The notes under the pieces are model-generated. The model had not been told where the DNA came from. It ran no database searches and saw nothing but the letters and a program-made list of their open reading frames with translations. Below are positions 37,026 to 45,280 of a stretch of 64,000 nucleotides of DNA, one piece after another. The first letter of the stretch is position 1. Every line of letters starts with the position of its first letter. The position numbers and the translations under genes were made by a program. The stretch comes from Synechococcus sp. UW105 (GTDB taxonomy: Bacteria; Cyanobacteriota; Cyanobacteriia; PCC-6307; Cyanobiaceae): NCBI RefSeq assembly GCF_900473935.1, contig NZ_UCNN01000012.1:41746-105745 (forward strand). Reading direction: 5' to 3'.

Positions 37026-37817
37026 TCAACAGGGCCTGTAGTGGCTGAAGGCCAGGTAGTCCTGTTGCCATCTTGAGCTTGATGCCTGTTTGCTAAAGCG
37101 GCTCGTGCTCACCTGCCACCCCGGGTGCTGTTGCTCGGTCGATGGTGGATAGCGCTCCAGAACCACTGAGTGCACGAGGGTCTGTACAGGCCTAGCCCCT
37201 GGCCCCAGAAGCGCACTATGGACGGCATGGGGGCCGAGTCGGATCTGAAGCAGCATCGGCATCTGGAAGTGATTGCGGATGGCGAGATCCTTTGTGCTGT
37301 ATGCGATCGCTGCGTCTTCTCCGAGCGAGTAGAAGCGCTCCTCCCCGTAGGCATCGATGCTGTGGTTATGGCGCTCAAGCACCCGACAGCCGGCGTGAAG
37401 GAACAATTGGTACAGGTTGGTGGCAATCAGGCATAGGCCGCCTCCGGCCTCGGAGAGAACTTGCCCCCGAATGAAGACGGGGCCAGCTCGGTAGCCAGCT
37501 GCTTCTGTGGGCTCTCCGAGCAGCTGCGACAGGCTGAAAGCCTCACCGGAAGGGATGAGGTGGTTGTGAAGCGTTTCAATCGCACGTTCCAGGTTGTGGA
37601 GGCGGTTTGCGCAGGTTATGGCGTCTCCCCGTTCCGGAATGGGTGTGGTGATCTCTTGCCAAGGTCTGGCCTGAGCTGTGAAGGCTTCGGCTTCTGTCTG
37701 GCTCAGCTGCCGATGTTGGAGCGCTGGTGTGCCTGGGTACCGACGCCATTGCGCCATGGCCTGGCATCCAGCTAACCGGATCCGACGCTTTAAAGGAGGC
37801 GGAAGTCGATGCAGCAT
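37026..37817 (-). CDS. VanW-family protein
   Basis: About 263 aa with the VanW core: LIPSGEAFSLSQLLGEPTEA, GGGLCLIATNLYQLFLHAG, and ERHNHSID with DAAIAYSTKDLAIRN. VanW proteins co-occur with vancomycin-resistance loci but their activity is unknown; cyanobacterial members are probably unrelated to resistance. No signal peptide is obvious. ATG 37817 chosen (MLHRLPPPLKRR). Confidence 0.8.
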   Translation of the reverse strand: MLHRLPPPLKRRIRLAGCQAMAQWRRYPGTPALQHRQLSQTEAEAFTAQARPWQEITTPIPERGDAITCANRLHNLERAIETLHNHLIPSGEAFSLSQLLGEPTEAAGYRAGPVFIRGQVLSEAGGGLCLIATNLYQLFLHAGCRVLERHNHSIDAYGEERFYSLGEDAAIAYSTKDLAIRNHFQMPMLLQIRLGPHAVHSALLGPGARPVQTLVHSVVLERYPPSTEQQHPGWQVSTSRFSKQASSSRWQQDYLAFSHYRPC

Positions 37818-37943
37818 GCTCAGGCCTCCGCCGATTCCAGCCAAGCAGACCGTTGTTCAGCAGGTATCGAGAAGCCGCCTTTTCTGAGATCACAGGCAGA
37901 TCGGGACGCCTCAACATCTTTTCGGGCTGTGCAGGCCAGAACG

Positions 37944-37968
37944 TTTTGCATGAATCTTTCATGCAAAA
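37944..37968. repeat. Perfect 11-bp palindrome with 3-nt loop
   Basis: TTTTGCATGAA and its reverse complement flank TCT. Lies 31 bases past the stop of the lipoprotein gene (minus strand) and about 130 bases upstream of the VanW start. It could act as a terminator for the lipoprotein transcript (no T-run follows on the minus strand) or as an operator. Confidence 0.5.
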
Positions 37969-37998
37969 TCTAGGCTTCATGTTGGTCGTGCAGTTTCT

Positions 37999-38427
37999 CT
38001 AGCAGCCTCGCTCTGCTGTGCCGTTGAGCCTTAACTCCTGGCTCCCTTTTCGTTGATTGATTGTCAGCAGCCCAATTCCTTTCTGTAATTCGTAGCCAAC
38101 CCTGTCCCATTGTTTGACGGACAGAACTACTTTGTATCTATCATTTTCTGCTTCTATTCTTGTGTCTGTGTAAGTGGAGATATAGGCCTCTCTTTGCTTG
38201 CCGTTGATGCCGACAAGCAAACGATTGTTAGATGTGTTGGCTTTTGGAAAAGTTGCCCACACAAGGGGCTCTGTGTTGCTGTTGTTGTAGAAATAAAGGC
38301 TGCATCCGCGTGGCAGCTCTTGCCATGCAAGGGGCGTGACCTTGAGGTCCTGCGTCTTTGCTTTGCTGCAAGCAGTGTTGAGCAGCAAGGTGGCAAGACA
38401 GGTGACTGCAAAAGACTGTCTGAGCAT
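37999..38427 (-). CDS. Hypothetical lipoprotein (142 aa)
   Basis: Starts MLRQSFAVTCLATLLLNTAC: signal peptide with a lipobox ending in Cys at about residue 20, then a soluble domain with YFYNNSNTEPLVWATFPKA and NRLLVGINGKQREAYI. No known family recognised. The upstream in-frame extension (to 38493) is not needed. Codon use and AT content are softer than the neighbouring core genes. First recognisable gene of the 38-40.4 kb accessory patch. Confidence 0.6.
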   Translation of the reverse strand: MLRQSFAVTCLATLLLNTACSKAKTQDLKVTPLAWQELPRGCSLYFYNNSNTEPLVWATFPKANTSNNRLLVGINGKQREAYISTYTDTRIEAENDRYKVVLSVKQWDRVGYELQKGIGLLTINQRKGSQELRLNGTAERGC

Positions 38428-38443
38428 TGGTCTTAAGGCTGGT

Positions 38444-38671
38444 CTATTGCAAGTCTTGCACTGATGGCTTGATGAAGCCACTCCACCCATCACCCAGGAT
38501 TTCTGGGCTCATTATCACGCCTTCTTCTGGGCCACCGATGGGGTGGGGCTGAATTTGTGGGCTGAAGGCTTGTGACAGGTCAGGCTGCAAGCAAGAGCTA
38601 ACGACGGCCTCCTGAGAGGTTGAGTCAAGTGCATTCATTGCACACTTCACTGATTGAATAAAAGTCGCCAT
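38444..38671 (-). CDS. Possible small protein, GGPEEG/EILGDGW type (75 aa)
   Basis: ORF starting MATFIQSVKCAMNALDSTSQ, with IGGPEEGVIMSPEILGDGWS in its second half. No membrane segment. The 16-base gap to the lipoprotein gene suggests co-transcription. A 54-base stretch of this ORF recurs with about 72 percent identity at 40302-40355. Mismatches in the first part fall at every third base, which suggests one of the two strands was under coding selection. Whether this strand is truly coding is uncertain. Confidence 0.4.
   Translation of the reverse strand: MATFIQSVKCAMNALDSTSQEAVVSSCLQPDLSQAFSPQIQPHPIGGPEEGVIMSPEILGDGWSGFIKPSVQDLQ
38476..38529 (+). repeat. 54-nt imperfect direct repeat, copy 1
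   Basis: Pairs without gaps with 40302-40355 in the same orientation. By my count 39 of 54 bases match, including the last ten (CCTTCTTCTG) and 24 of the first 28. The two copies flank the ribbon-helix-helix-like ORF, the transposase and procA. Confidence 0.55.
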
Positions 38672-38734
38672 CTCAATGTGTCGGTATGTTGTCGTGCAGC
38701 GATTGCAGAAAGTCAAAACCCAAGAGCTCGTCAA

Positions 38735-38890
38735 ATGAAGACCATCACCATTCGCCTACCTGATGTGGAGGCAGCAATGCTGGTGGAGGTGCAGAAGGTC
38801 AATCGGGCGTATAGAGGCATCCAAGGTTTTCTGGTGAGTCAAATCCAGCAGGAATATGCCAAGACCGCTAAGGGCAGAGCATCAAGTTGA
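38735..38890 (+). CDS. Short ribbon-helix-helix-like protein (51 aa)
   Basis: Starts MKTITIRLPDVEAAMLVEVQ and continues with NRAYRGIQGFLVSQIQQEYA. The short beta-like start followed by two helices resembles the CopG/Arc (RHH) DNA-binding fold seen in antitoxins and small repressors. It ends 23 bases before the transposase start on the same strand, so it may regulate that gene. No toxin partner is visible. Confidence 0.55.
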   Translation: MKTITIRLPDVEAAMLVEVQKVNRAYRGIQGFLVSQIQQEYAKTAKGRASS

Positions 38891-38913
38891 AAGTGTCAGC
38901 CTGAGCAGCCGCA

Positions 38914-39699
38914 ATGTCCCGCTCACCACGCCATCTGCCTCAGGGCTATTCGTTTCACATCACCTTGAGGTGCAATAGCCGTCAGTTTTTGATTGCGAAA
39001 GGATTGAGGCGGGATGTGCTGCTAGCAGTGCTCGCCAAGGCACAAGCCAAGGTGCCGCACAGGTTGTATGCCGTGTGCTTGATGGCAAATCACCTGCATT
39101 TGCTTCTGCGAGCTGATGATGCACGCCAACTGCCAAAACTGATGCACTGGTTTGGCTGGTATTCAGCGATGGCACTCAACCGCTTGAGTGGTCGTTGCGG
39201 GCACTTCTGGGAAGCCAGGTATTACGCCACTGCCATCGCACCGAAAGACCACAGGCGAGTGCTGAATACCTTGCGGTATATCCACGCCAACCCGAAAGCG
39301 GCTGGAGTGCGAAAGGGTTTTTATGACCCCTATTCCAACTACGGGCACTACGGCAGGTTGGCGTGTGATGGCATCAGCGAATGGCACCCCAGCTTTCTGA
39401 AAATGGCATCAAGTCTGAAGGGATGCTCCAGGCGATATGAGCGGTTCTGCCAGAAGTATCGCCATCACGCCAAGGGAGGAGCGAAGTGCCATTGGGGCTC
39501 ACGGATGCTGAAGCGATTGGTTGGGAGCAGTAGAAGCAAGGGAAAGCGTGTCTCGCCAGGTCAACAGCAACTCCCTTTTGCTTTTGATGTTCGGCTCAAT
39601 CAAATCCCAGAGGAGTGGCATCAGGTTGCGGTGAGATTTAGACGGGCGAATGGCATCCGTGATGGTGATAGGGAGCGAAGGTTTTGGCAGTTGCGTTGA
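38914..39699 (+). CDS. IS200/RAYT-type (HUH, Y1) transposase
   Basis: 261 aa, starts MSRSPRHLPQGYSFHITLRC. HUH metal motif NHLHLLL (His60-x-His62), a likely catalytic Tyr in WFGWYSAMALNRLSG (about residue 83), then HFWEARYYAT and RVLNTLRYIHANPKAAG, all typical of the Y1_Tnp family and most like REP-associated (RAYT) transposases. A basic C-terminal extension (about 75 residues) is additional. The protein looks intact. No terminal inverted repeats or REP palindromes are obvious on either side. Preceded by the RHH-like ORF. Confidence 0.85.
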   Translation: MSRSPRHLPQGYSFHITLRCNSRQFLIAKGLRRDVLLAVLAKAQAKVPHRLYAVCLMANHLHLLLRADDARQLPKLMHWFGWYSAMALNRLSGRCGHFWEARYYATAIAPKDHRRVLNTLRYIHANPKAAGVRKGFYDPYSNYGHYGRLACDGISEWHPSFLKMASSLKGCSRRYERFCQKYRHHAKGGAKCHWGSRMLKRLVGSSRSKGKRVSPGQQQLPFAFDVRLNQIPEEWHQVAVRFRRANGIRDGDRERRFWQLR

Positions 39700-39873
39700 G
39701 GAGATATAAGTAGATGTAAGGCTAAAGAATGCGGAGGCTTTATTTGCTGTGCCTTGTGTTTTTTGTAGATGGATTAGGTGGCTGGATGGGTGAACGCTGT
39801 GAATGTTTTGTGGGTCACGGTGCCAGGTATTGGAGGCTGATTTATGGGATTAGTCAGACTGTTGAAGTAATAA

Positions 39874-39899
39874 AAAGCCCCTGCAGCAGCAGGGGCTTT
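39874..39899 (-). terminator. Rho-independent terminator of procA
   Basis: Perfect 11-bp stem (AAAGCCCCTGC / GCAGGGGCTTT) with a 4-nt loop. Read on the minus strand it runs into TTTTTATTA, the classic U-run. It stands about 60 bases after the procA stop. On the plus strand the T-run is short, so it may also weakly end the transposase transcript. Confidence 0.85.
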
Positions 39900-39958
39900 G
39901 AAGGCGTAGGCTATTAGAAGACTTCGAAGACTATCATTCAACAGCCGTGATGCATTGT

Positions 39959-40210
39959 TCAACATCGCTGAACAGATACACAATCTTGTGCCGTGCAAAA
40001 CTCGCTAACAGCTCCTCCAGCCATGCCTTCCAACTCTTCTCCAGAAAGCTCTGATTGAGCGTTTCCAAGTTCGTCAGCAGAAATACTAAACCCAGCTTCT
40101 TTTGCAATCGCAACAACAGCATCATTGTCCGCAGCTGCTTTCAGCTTCTCCTGAAGGCTGGTGTCTGCTTTGACCTTTTCTAGAAAGGCTTTGAGTTGCT
40201 CTTCTGACAT
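39959..40210 (-). CDS. procA: ProcA-type lanthipeptide precursor (Nif11-like leader), prochlorosin family
   Basis: 83-aa precursor peptide. The leader MSEEQLKAFLEKVKADTSLQ and its continuation to LSGEELEGMAGG (Gly-Gly at residues 65-66) is the Nif11-derived ProcA leader described for prochlorosins of Prochlorococcus MIT9313 and marine Synechococcus. After the GG site the 17-residue core is AVSEFCTAQDCVSVQRC, with Ser3, Thr7 and Ser13 each followed by a Cys (6, 11, 17): enough for three (methyl)lanthionine rings. The modifying enzyme ProcM and a LanT exporter are not in this window; in known strains procA genes are often far from procM. An own terminator follows at 39874-39899. Confidence 0.9.
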   Translation of the reverse strand: MSEEQLKAFLEKVKADTSLQEKLKAAADNDAVVAIAKEAGFSISADELGNAQSELSGEELEGMAGGAVSEFCTAQDCVSVQRC

Positions 40211-40301
40211 CAGGGAAAGAATTTAGATAATTCAATTGTCCCTCCTCCAAGCAGCCTTGTCAGACTTGGGCGAAGAAAGTTGTCGCTCCAGCCACGCCCA
40301 T

Positions 40302-40355
40302 AGCCACCCCGCCCATCGCCAAGGATTTCCCAGCTCTACCCAAATCCTTCTTCTG
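40302..40355 (+). repeat. 54-nt imperfect direct repeat, copy 2 (overlaps mpg 5' end)
   Basis: Partner of 38476-38529. On this strand it encodes part of [17 protein letters not shown], the conserved N-terminus of the DNA glycosylase. In copy 1 the same frame reads ATPPITQDFWAHYHAFF. Both readings keep the first residues and differ first at third codon positions. Confidence 0.5.
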
Positions 40356-40371
40356 CCGTCCTGCAGAGCTC

Positions 40372-40938
40372 GTGGGACCTGAGCTGGTGGGCTGCAGGTT
40401 GGTGAAACGCCAGAGCGATGGCAGTTTGCTCTGGGGCGTGATTGTGGAAACGGAGGCGTATTCACAGGATGAACCTGCCTGCCACGGTTACCGCCGCCGC
40501 TCACCGCAGAACGAAACGCTGTTTGGTGAGCCTGGGCGGTTTTATGTGTATGTGAGCTATGGCATCCACCACTGCGTGAATGTGGTGACTCACCGCTCTG
40601 AATGGGCTAACGGGGTACTTCTTCGCGCGATTGCTCTCCCTGCTGAGCCTGAAAGGGTTGCGGCCGGTCCGGGGCTTCTTGCACGTCGTTTCGGGATCGA
40701 TCGCAGTGATGACAGCTGCTCAGTTTGTGGTGAGAATGAGTTGTGGCTGGCGCCGCGACCAGCAGCACTCGAGCAGCCTGTGCTTGTGACGACCACCCGG
40801 ATCGGAATCTCCCAGGGGCATGCATTGCCCTGGCGCTGGTATCTCCAGGCGAGCCGCAGCGTCAGTAAGCGGGCCCGTGGTGATCGGCTCCCGCCTGTTT
40901 CCGCTGCCTGGATGCCCGATGGAGCCGTAACGGCATGA
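40372..40938 (+). CDS. mpg: 3-methyladenine DNA glycosylase (AAG/MPG family), start codon unclear
   Basis: Base-excision enzyme for alkylated and deaminated purines. The visible part carries GCRLVKRQ, the catalytic region [39 protein letters not shown] and [11 protein letters not shown]. The family N-terminus [19 protein letters not shown] is encoded directly upstream in frame. The open frame runs back to a TAA at 40228-40230 with no ATG, GTG or TTG before GTG 40372. Starting at 40372 (188 aa) loses that motif. Either a rare start is used or the original start was lost to a rearrangement. The stop overlaps pyrB by 4 bases. Confidence 0.75.
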   Translation: MGPELVGCRLVKRQSDGSLLWGVIVETEAYSQDEPACHGYRRRSPQNETLFGEPGRFYVYVSYGIHHCVNVVTHRSEWANGVLLRAIALPAEPERVAAGPGLLARRFGIDRSDDSCSVCGENELWLAPRPAALEQPVLVTTTRIGISQGHALPWRWYLQASRSVSKRARGDRLPPVSAAWMPDGAVTA

Positions 40939-41981
40939 GCAGCTGGAGCCATCGCCACATCCTCGATCTGGCGGCGTTCTCTCGCGACGATTTCGCGATG
41001 GTGTTGGAGCTTGCCCAACGCTTCCGCTCCATGCCCTTAACCGGAGCGCGCAAGTTGCCGGCGTTGCAGGGCAGGCTGGTTGCCACCTTGTTTTTTGAAC
41101 CCAGCACACGCACCCGAAGCAGCTTTGAGTTGGCTGCCAAGCGTCTTTCTGCGGATGTTCAGAGCTTTGCGCCAGCCAGTAGTTCCTTGAGTAAGGGTGA
41201 ATCACTGCTCGACACGGCGCGCACCTATGTGGCCATGGGGGCGGATGTGCTGGTGGTGCGTCATCAGTGCACCAGTGTTCCTCAGCAGCTGGCGGAATCG
41301 CTCGAAGCGTCCGGTGAACGCACGATGGTGCTCAACGGCGGCGATGGGCTGCATAGCCATCCCAGCCAGGGATTGCTTGATCTCTACACCTTGGCCCATT
41401 ATTTCGATCCTCAAGGGGCATCGATCGATGCCCTTGAGGGCAAACGTTTGTTGATTGTGGGAGATATCCTTCATTCCCGCGTGGCCCGTTCCAATCTCTG
41501 GGCACTCACTGCCTGTGGTGTGGATGTGACCCTTTGCGGACCGCCGAGTTTGCTCCCCGAGAGCTTTGCCCGCTTTGTGGATGCGCCTCCCCCTGGTCAG
41601 CAGTGGGATCCGGTACCCCAACGCGGCAGGGTCAGCGTGGAGCGAGATCTCGACACCGCTTTGGCTGGGGTGGATGCGGTGATGACCTTGCGTCTTCAAA
41701 AAGAACGCATGCGCCAGCATCTGCTCACCGATCTCGATCGCTATCACCGCGCCTACGGCCTCAGCCATCAACGTTTGCAGCGGTGTGGTGCTGATATTCC
41801 TGTTCTCCACCCAGGACCCGTCAACCGTGGGGTGGAGATGAGTAGCTCCCTTCTTGATGACACATCCCGCTGTTTGGTCGAGGAGCAGGTGCGCAACGGC
41901 ATCCCAGTGCGCATGGCCCTGCTTTATCTCATGGCAGCTGCAGAATCGTCGGTGGAGCCTTCTGACGTTTCTGCGGGATGA
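40935..41981 (+). CDS. pyrB: Aspartate carbamoyltransferase catalytic subunit
   Basis: First committed step of pyrimidine synthesis: carbamoyl phosphate plus aspartate. 348 aa with the carbamoyl-phosphate loop [34 protein letters not shown], the [12 protein letters not shown] segment, and the closing [12 protein letters not shown]. Coupled to mpg (ATGA overlap). Its last 58 bases overlap the convergent NADH dehydrogenase gene. Confidence 0.96.
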   Translation: MSSWSHRHILDLAAFSRDDFAMVLELAQRFRSMPLTGARKLPALQGRLVATLFFEPSTRTRSSFELAAKRLSADVQSFAPASSSLSKGESLLDTARTYVAMGADVLVVRHQCTSVPQQLAESLEASGERTMVLNGGDGLHSHPSQGLLDLYTLAHYFDPQGASIDALEGKRLLIVGDILHSRVARSNLWALTACGVDVTLCGPPSLLPESFARFVDAPPPGQQWDPVPQRGRVSVERDLDTALAGVDAVMTLRLQKERMRQHLLTDLDRYHRAYGLSHQRLQRCGADIPVLHPGPVNRGVEMSSSLLDDTSRCLVEEQVRNGIPVRMALLYLMAAAESSVEPSDVSAG

Positions 41982-43438
41982 TCCTGATGGCCTGACACCT
42001 GATTGGAGTAGTACTCCATGGCGGCCTTCAAGGCAGCATCGGGCGCCGAGATCGAGGGGCCTGTGCCTCCGCTCTGCATCGGGAAAGGTGCATCTGGAGC
42101 ATCCAGGCCGATGTGCTGGCTAGGCATGCCAGTGAGCAGCATGGATGCTCGTTGTTGTGATGTCACTGCAAAGATCCACTTGATCAGAAGGGTCAAGCGG
42201 TTTTCACGCTCGGGCATGAACGCCAGGTGGGCTAGTGCCCAGAGGATCCAGCCAATCCCGCCGCTGAATTTCAAGCCACGCAGATCGGCGACTGCGTCGA
42301 CCCGGTCGAGCACGGCCATGCTGCCGAAATCAAACCAGTTGAAGTTCGGGCGAGGTGTTTGAGCCACGATGGCGCCAATGTCTTTGCCCACGAAACCTCC
42401 CGCCTGGGTGGCAGGTCCGGCCATGCCAGGAAGTGGGTTGCCGCTGCTGGTGTGGCGGTAGGAGCAAAGATCCCCCACCACCCGAATCTCCGGATGGCTT
42501 TTGATCGAGAAGTCTGGTTCGACAACCACTCGACCGGCTCGGTCGAGTTCGCAATCGATTGCTTCGGCCAGTTTTCGGCCAAGGTGAGAAGGGCGCACCC
42601 CAGCGGTCCAGATCACGGTGGCCGCCTGGATGAGCAGGTCACCCTCCGGGGTGCTCATCGTCACTTCGCCCGGTTGCATCGTTTGCACCCGAGCCTTGAA
42701 TTGCACTTCCACTCCAAGTTTTTCGAGGCTGCTCTGCGCCGCCTTTGACAACGACTCCGGCATCGCCTTGAGCAGCCTGTCTCCTGGGTCTACCAGCACG
42801 ATTCGCGTGTCCTCGGTGTTCAATTGCTTGAACTCGCGACGCATGGCGTTGCGCATCAGTTCCGACACCGCACCAGCCATTTCACAGCCAGTGGGCCCAC
42901 CTCCAACAATGACAACGGTCTGGAGGAACTTGCGGGCCGCTGGATCCGGTGATTGTTCTGCCTGCTCAATCGCCATCAGCAGACGTCGACGGATTTCTTC
43001 AGCGTGCTCGAGGATCTTCATTGGCGGCGCAAAGGTGCGCCACTGCTCATGGCCGAAGAAGGTGCTTCCGGAGCCCGTGGCCAGAACCAGATGGTCGTAG
43101 CTGTAGGCCCTGGAGTTGAAAATGATTTGTTTGCTTTCAGGCTTGAGATTGGTGACCTCGCCCAGCAGCACCTGAACGTTGCTTTGTTTGCCCACGAGCT
43201 GACGAAGTGGGGTGGCAACATCACCACGAGAGACAAGGCCAGTGGCGACCTGGTACAGCAGGGGCTGAAACAGATTGAAGTTGCGCTTGTCGATCAAGGT
43301 GATGCGCACATCAGCCTTGGCAAGGGCCTTGCAGGCCCTGACGCCTGCAAATCCACCTCCCACGATCACAACGTGGGGCGCATCGCGGAGCCTCTCTTCT
43401 GGTGGCTCTAGCTCGAGGAAGAAATGCTCTGCTGCCAT
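41924..43438 (-). CDS. Type II NADH dehydrogenase
   Basis: 504-aa single-subunit NAD(P)H:quinone oxidoreductase. Two Rossmann dinucleotide-binding motifs: [20 protein letters not shown] near the N-terminus (FAD) and [20 protein letters not shown] in the middle (NADH); also [10 protein letters not shown] and VVGDLCSY with [12 protein letters not shown] near the end. A C-terminal amphipathic segment probably binds the membrane. ATG 43438 ([13 protein letters not shown]) is the natural start; the 138-codon upstream extension is not coding. In cyanobacteria NDH-2 enzymes are thought to sense or balance quinone redox state. Confidence 0.92.
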   Translation of the reverse strand: MAAEHFFLELEPPEERLRDAPHVVIVGGGFAGVRACKALAKADVRITLIDKRNFNLFQPLLYQVATGLVSRGDVATPLRQLVGKQSNVQVLLGEVTNLKPESKQIIFNSRAYSYDHLVLATGSGSTFFGHEQWRTFAPPMKILEHAEEIRRRLLMAIEQAEQSPDPAARKFLQTVVIVGGGPTGCEMAGAVSELMRNAMRREFKQLNTEDTRIVLVDPGDRLLKAMPESLSKAAQSSLEKLGVEVQFKARVQTMQPGEVTMSTPEGDLLIQAATVIWTAGVRPSHLGRKLAEAIDCELDRAGRVVVEPDFSIKSHPEIRVVGDLCSYRHTSSGNPLPGMAGPATQAGGFVGKDIGAIVAQTPRPNFNWFDFGSMAVLDRVDAVADLRGLKFSGGIGWILWALAHLAFMPERENRLTLLIKWIFAVTSQQRASMLLTGMPSQHIGLDAPDAPFPMQSGGTGPSISAPDAALKAAMEYYSNQVSGHQDHPAETSEGSTDDSAAAMR

Positions 43439-43557
43439 CAACCCTGTAGCAACGGTCCTATCCCGAAGGGTATGGACGTTGTTAGGAAATGACCGTTTTG
43501 CTTTGAAACTTCGGAATTGATCCGGATGCAAGGCGTGCGCGTTGTGATGGGCTCTGT

Positions 43558-43899
43558 TCAGAGCAATTTGAAGCCTTCCAGCAGCAGGCCGTAGAGCAAG
43601 CCGATTCTCGTCATATCGATCATTTGCAGGCCTAAAAGGGTCTCGGTTCGCTTCGGCCATGGCCGGCGGATCCTGACCAGCAGTTCCCAGAAGGCCACTG
43701 TGATGAGAGCAGCCACAGGATCCATCAGCGCGCTGGCGCCTGCGATCGACCCCACGGAACTTCCGATCAGGAAGCTGGCAAGCATCAAGATCAGCAGCAA
43801 GGAGGCTCGTCGCCATGGGTTGTCTGCCCAGCGCTGCAGTCGCCCCCACCAATCACCCAAGCTTCTTTGCAGCTGAGTTGTCTGTAAACGTTGACTCAT
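43558..43899 (-). CDS. Ycf20-like (DUF565) membrane protein
   Basis: 113 aa with two or three hydrophobic helices (about residues 33-54, 58-76, 97-113). The pattern LLILMLASFLIGSSVGSIAG ... DPVAALITVAFWELLVRI ... MTRIGLLYGLLLEGFKLL fits the cyanobacterial/plastid Ycf20 (DUF565) family, whose algal member is linked to photoprotective quenching. Lies upstream of the NADH dehydrogenase on the same strand (119 bases). Confidence 0.75.
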   Translation of the reverse strand: MSQRLQTTQLQRSLGDWWGRLQRWADNPWRRASLLLILMLASFLIGSSVGSIAGASALMDPVAALITVAFWELLVRIRRPWPKRTETLLGLQMIDMTRIGLLYGLLLEGFKLL

Positions 43900-44150
43900 C
43901 CCTCTCCGGCACCATGCGGAAGGATCCAGTCAATCCCGTGGAAAAAGAGGCAGGGATGACAGTCGATGATCCCCATCACCCGACCCAGTGCCCTGCCATT
44001 AGCTATATACACCATTTCTGGTGTTCGTGCCGTAACGATGCACTACGGGTGGGGGTAAAGAGGGCTCGACTGTTGAAGTCCTTGGCCCGCCGTCAGCACG
44101 CATGTCCCAAGCAAACCTCCCCACGAGGGGCTTGGCAAGGGGGCGATTGC

Positions 44151-44351
44151 TTATTTCGATTCTGCTTTGGCCTTCCTGGATCCCTTCCCTTCCAGTAGCT
44201 CGAGCAGGGCTTCCATCTGAGCCATCACACCACGCACTTCGCCTGCTTCTGGAAGCAGCCCGTCCTCCATCACGCCTTGGTGCATTTCTCGCAGCTCCTG
44301 ACGGATGTAGCGCAGGTGGCTGACTACCTGCTCTCGCTTCGACTGCGACAT
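44151..44351 (-). CDS. Small hypothetical protein (66 aa)
   Basis: Charged, helical, starts MSQSKREQVVSHLRYIRQEL and contains GVMAQMEALLELLEGKGSRK. No membrane segment. Looks like a typical conserved small protein of marine Synechococcus, but I cannot name the family. It is the last of three minus-strand small genes in a row (44741 to 44151). Confidence 0.6.
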   Translation of the reverse strand: MSQSKREQVVSHLRYIRQELREMHQGVMEDGLLPEAGEVRGVMAQMEALLELLEGKGSRKAKAESK

Positions 44352-44379
44352 GAGGGAAAAGCTACTAATGCCCTCCCTT

Positions 44380-44574
44380 TTACCTCATGATCCGTCCTTG
44401 CGGATGGCGTTTGCTGTTCAGCGTTCCTGCCAGAGCGATCAGTCCGAAGGTGACGAGGGCGGTTGGCCTGGCCAGCACCGTGGCTGCCACGAGTGTGCTG
44501 AGCGCTGTGAGCAGGGGGAGCCGCGGCCGGCGCGTTAGGGATCGGGCCAATGTTGATGGCCGTCGCTTGGCCAT
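44380..44574 (-). CDS. Small membrane protein (64 aa)
   Basis: Very basic N-terminus (MAKRRPSTLARSLTRRPRLP), then a hydrophobic stretch of about 35 residues (LTALSTLVAATVLARPTALV followed by TFGLIALAG) likely to form one or two helices. The start lies two bases after the stop of the PCP-reductase-domain gene, which strongly supports it as a real, coupled gene. Function unknown. Confidence 0.6.
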   Translation of the reverse strand: MAKRRPSTLARSLTRRPRLPLLTALSTLVAATVLARPTALVTFGLIALAGTLNSKRHPQGRIMR

Positions 44575-44576
44575 GG

Positions 44577-44741
44577 TTATCCCCTTTTGTTGAACTGGGC
44601 GCGGGCTTCGGCATACACATCAGCATCGATCACGTTGATGCCGGCGGCATTGGCGATCGATTCAATTTTCTTGCGCACGGCAGGACGCACGAAGAAAGGA
44701 ACTTCCTTCAGGGCTTGTTCCGCTTCGCTGCTCCACTCCAT
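44577..44741 (-). CDS. PCP-reductase-domain small protein (54 aa)
   Basis: Minus-strand ORF: MEWSSEAEQALKEVPFFVRP, then AVRKKIESIANAAGINVIDA, ending AEARAQFNKRG. This is the 'PCP_red' domain found at the C-terminus of light-independent protochlorophyllide reductase ChlB, here as a free-standing protein. Such stand-alone copies are common in cyanobacteria; their role is unclear. First gene of a three-gene mini-operon with the 64-aa and 66-aa genes. Confidence 0.8.
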   Translation of the reverse strand: MEWSSEAEQALKEVPFFVRPAVRKKIESIANAAGINVIDADVYAEARAQFNKRG

Positions 44742-45280
44742 GCTCTTATCAATCTTCGCCTTAATAAGAGGCTAAAGGATCCAGTGCTTGAAGGGCATCA
44801 TCTTTGAGCCCTTGGGCTGCCACTGGTATTTGGGCTCTGATTGAGTGTGATTTAGTGTTCTCGCTTCTGTCTGCCCTTCTCGCTGGGAGGGGAGGGTGTT
44901 CTGGAGCCTGCCCGCCTGAATGTGCTGCACAGTTGTTGCTGCACGGCTGTTGCTCACACTTGTTGCTCACGCTGCGATCAACTCTCGCCACGGCGGCCTC
45001 CTTTCTCTGATGGCAATGGCAGGATGGGATTCACGCATTGGTTGTGATTGTGTCGTGAGCAGTGATGTTTTGTTTTTGGATGATCGGTGTGAGGAAGTTT
45101 GGATGGTTTCCTTGTGAGGCTGGGGTTATTGAAGATGGTGGCAAAAGGTTGTAAGGAAATGTTCGCATCTATGTATGCTTTGTGCGTTGAGATGGGCCGT
45201 ATGTCGCCAGTGCTTGGCTCAATTGATGAGGGTTAGCCGTTGGCTCGATTTAACCTGGAGGTTGTGGTTCTCCTGGCTCT
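44742..45280. other. Gene-poor gap, about 540 bp
   Basis: No convincing gene. Open frames here lack coding character. The left half has repeats of the kind GTTGCTCAC/TTGTTGCTG; the right half (from about 45040) turns visibly AT-richer with runs such as GATGTTTTGTTTTTGGATG. It should hold the promoter of the minus-strand PCP-domain operon and of the membrane ORF that follows. Confidence 0.5.

Noticed and set aside
38650..39960. REP palindromes or terminal inverted repeats around the transposase
   Set aside because: Looked on both sides; only the procA terminator hairpin is present, so no element ends can be drawn.
43439..43852. 138-codon N-terminal extension of the NADH dehydrogenase
   Set aside because: Overlaps the Ycf20-like gene frame and lacks coding character; the FAD motif follows soon after ATG 43438.
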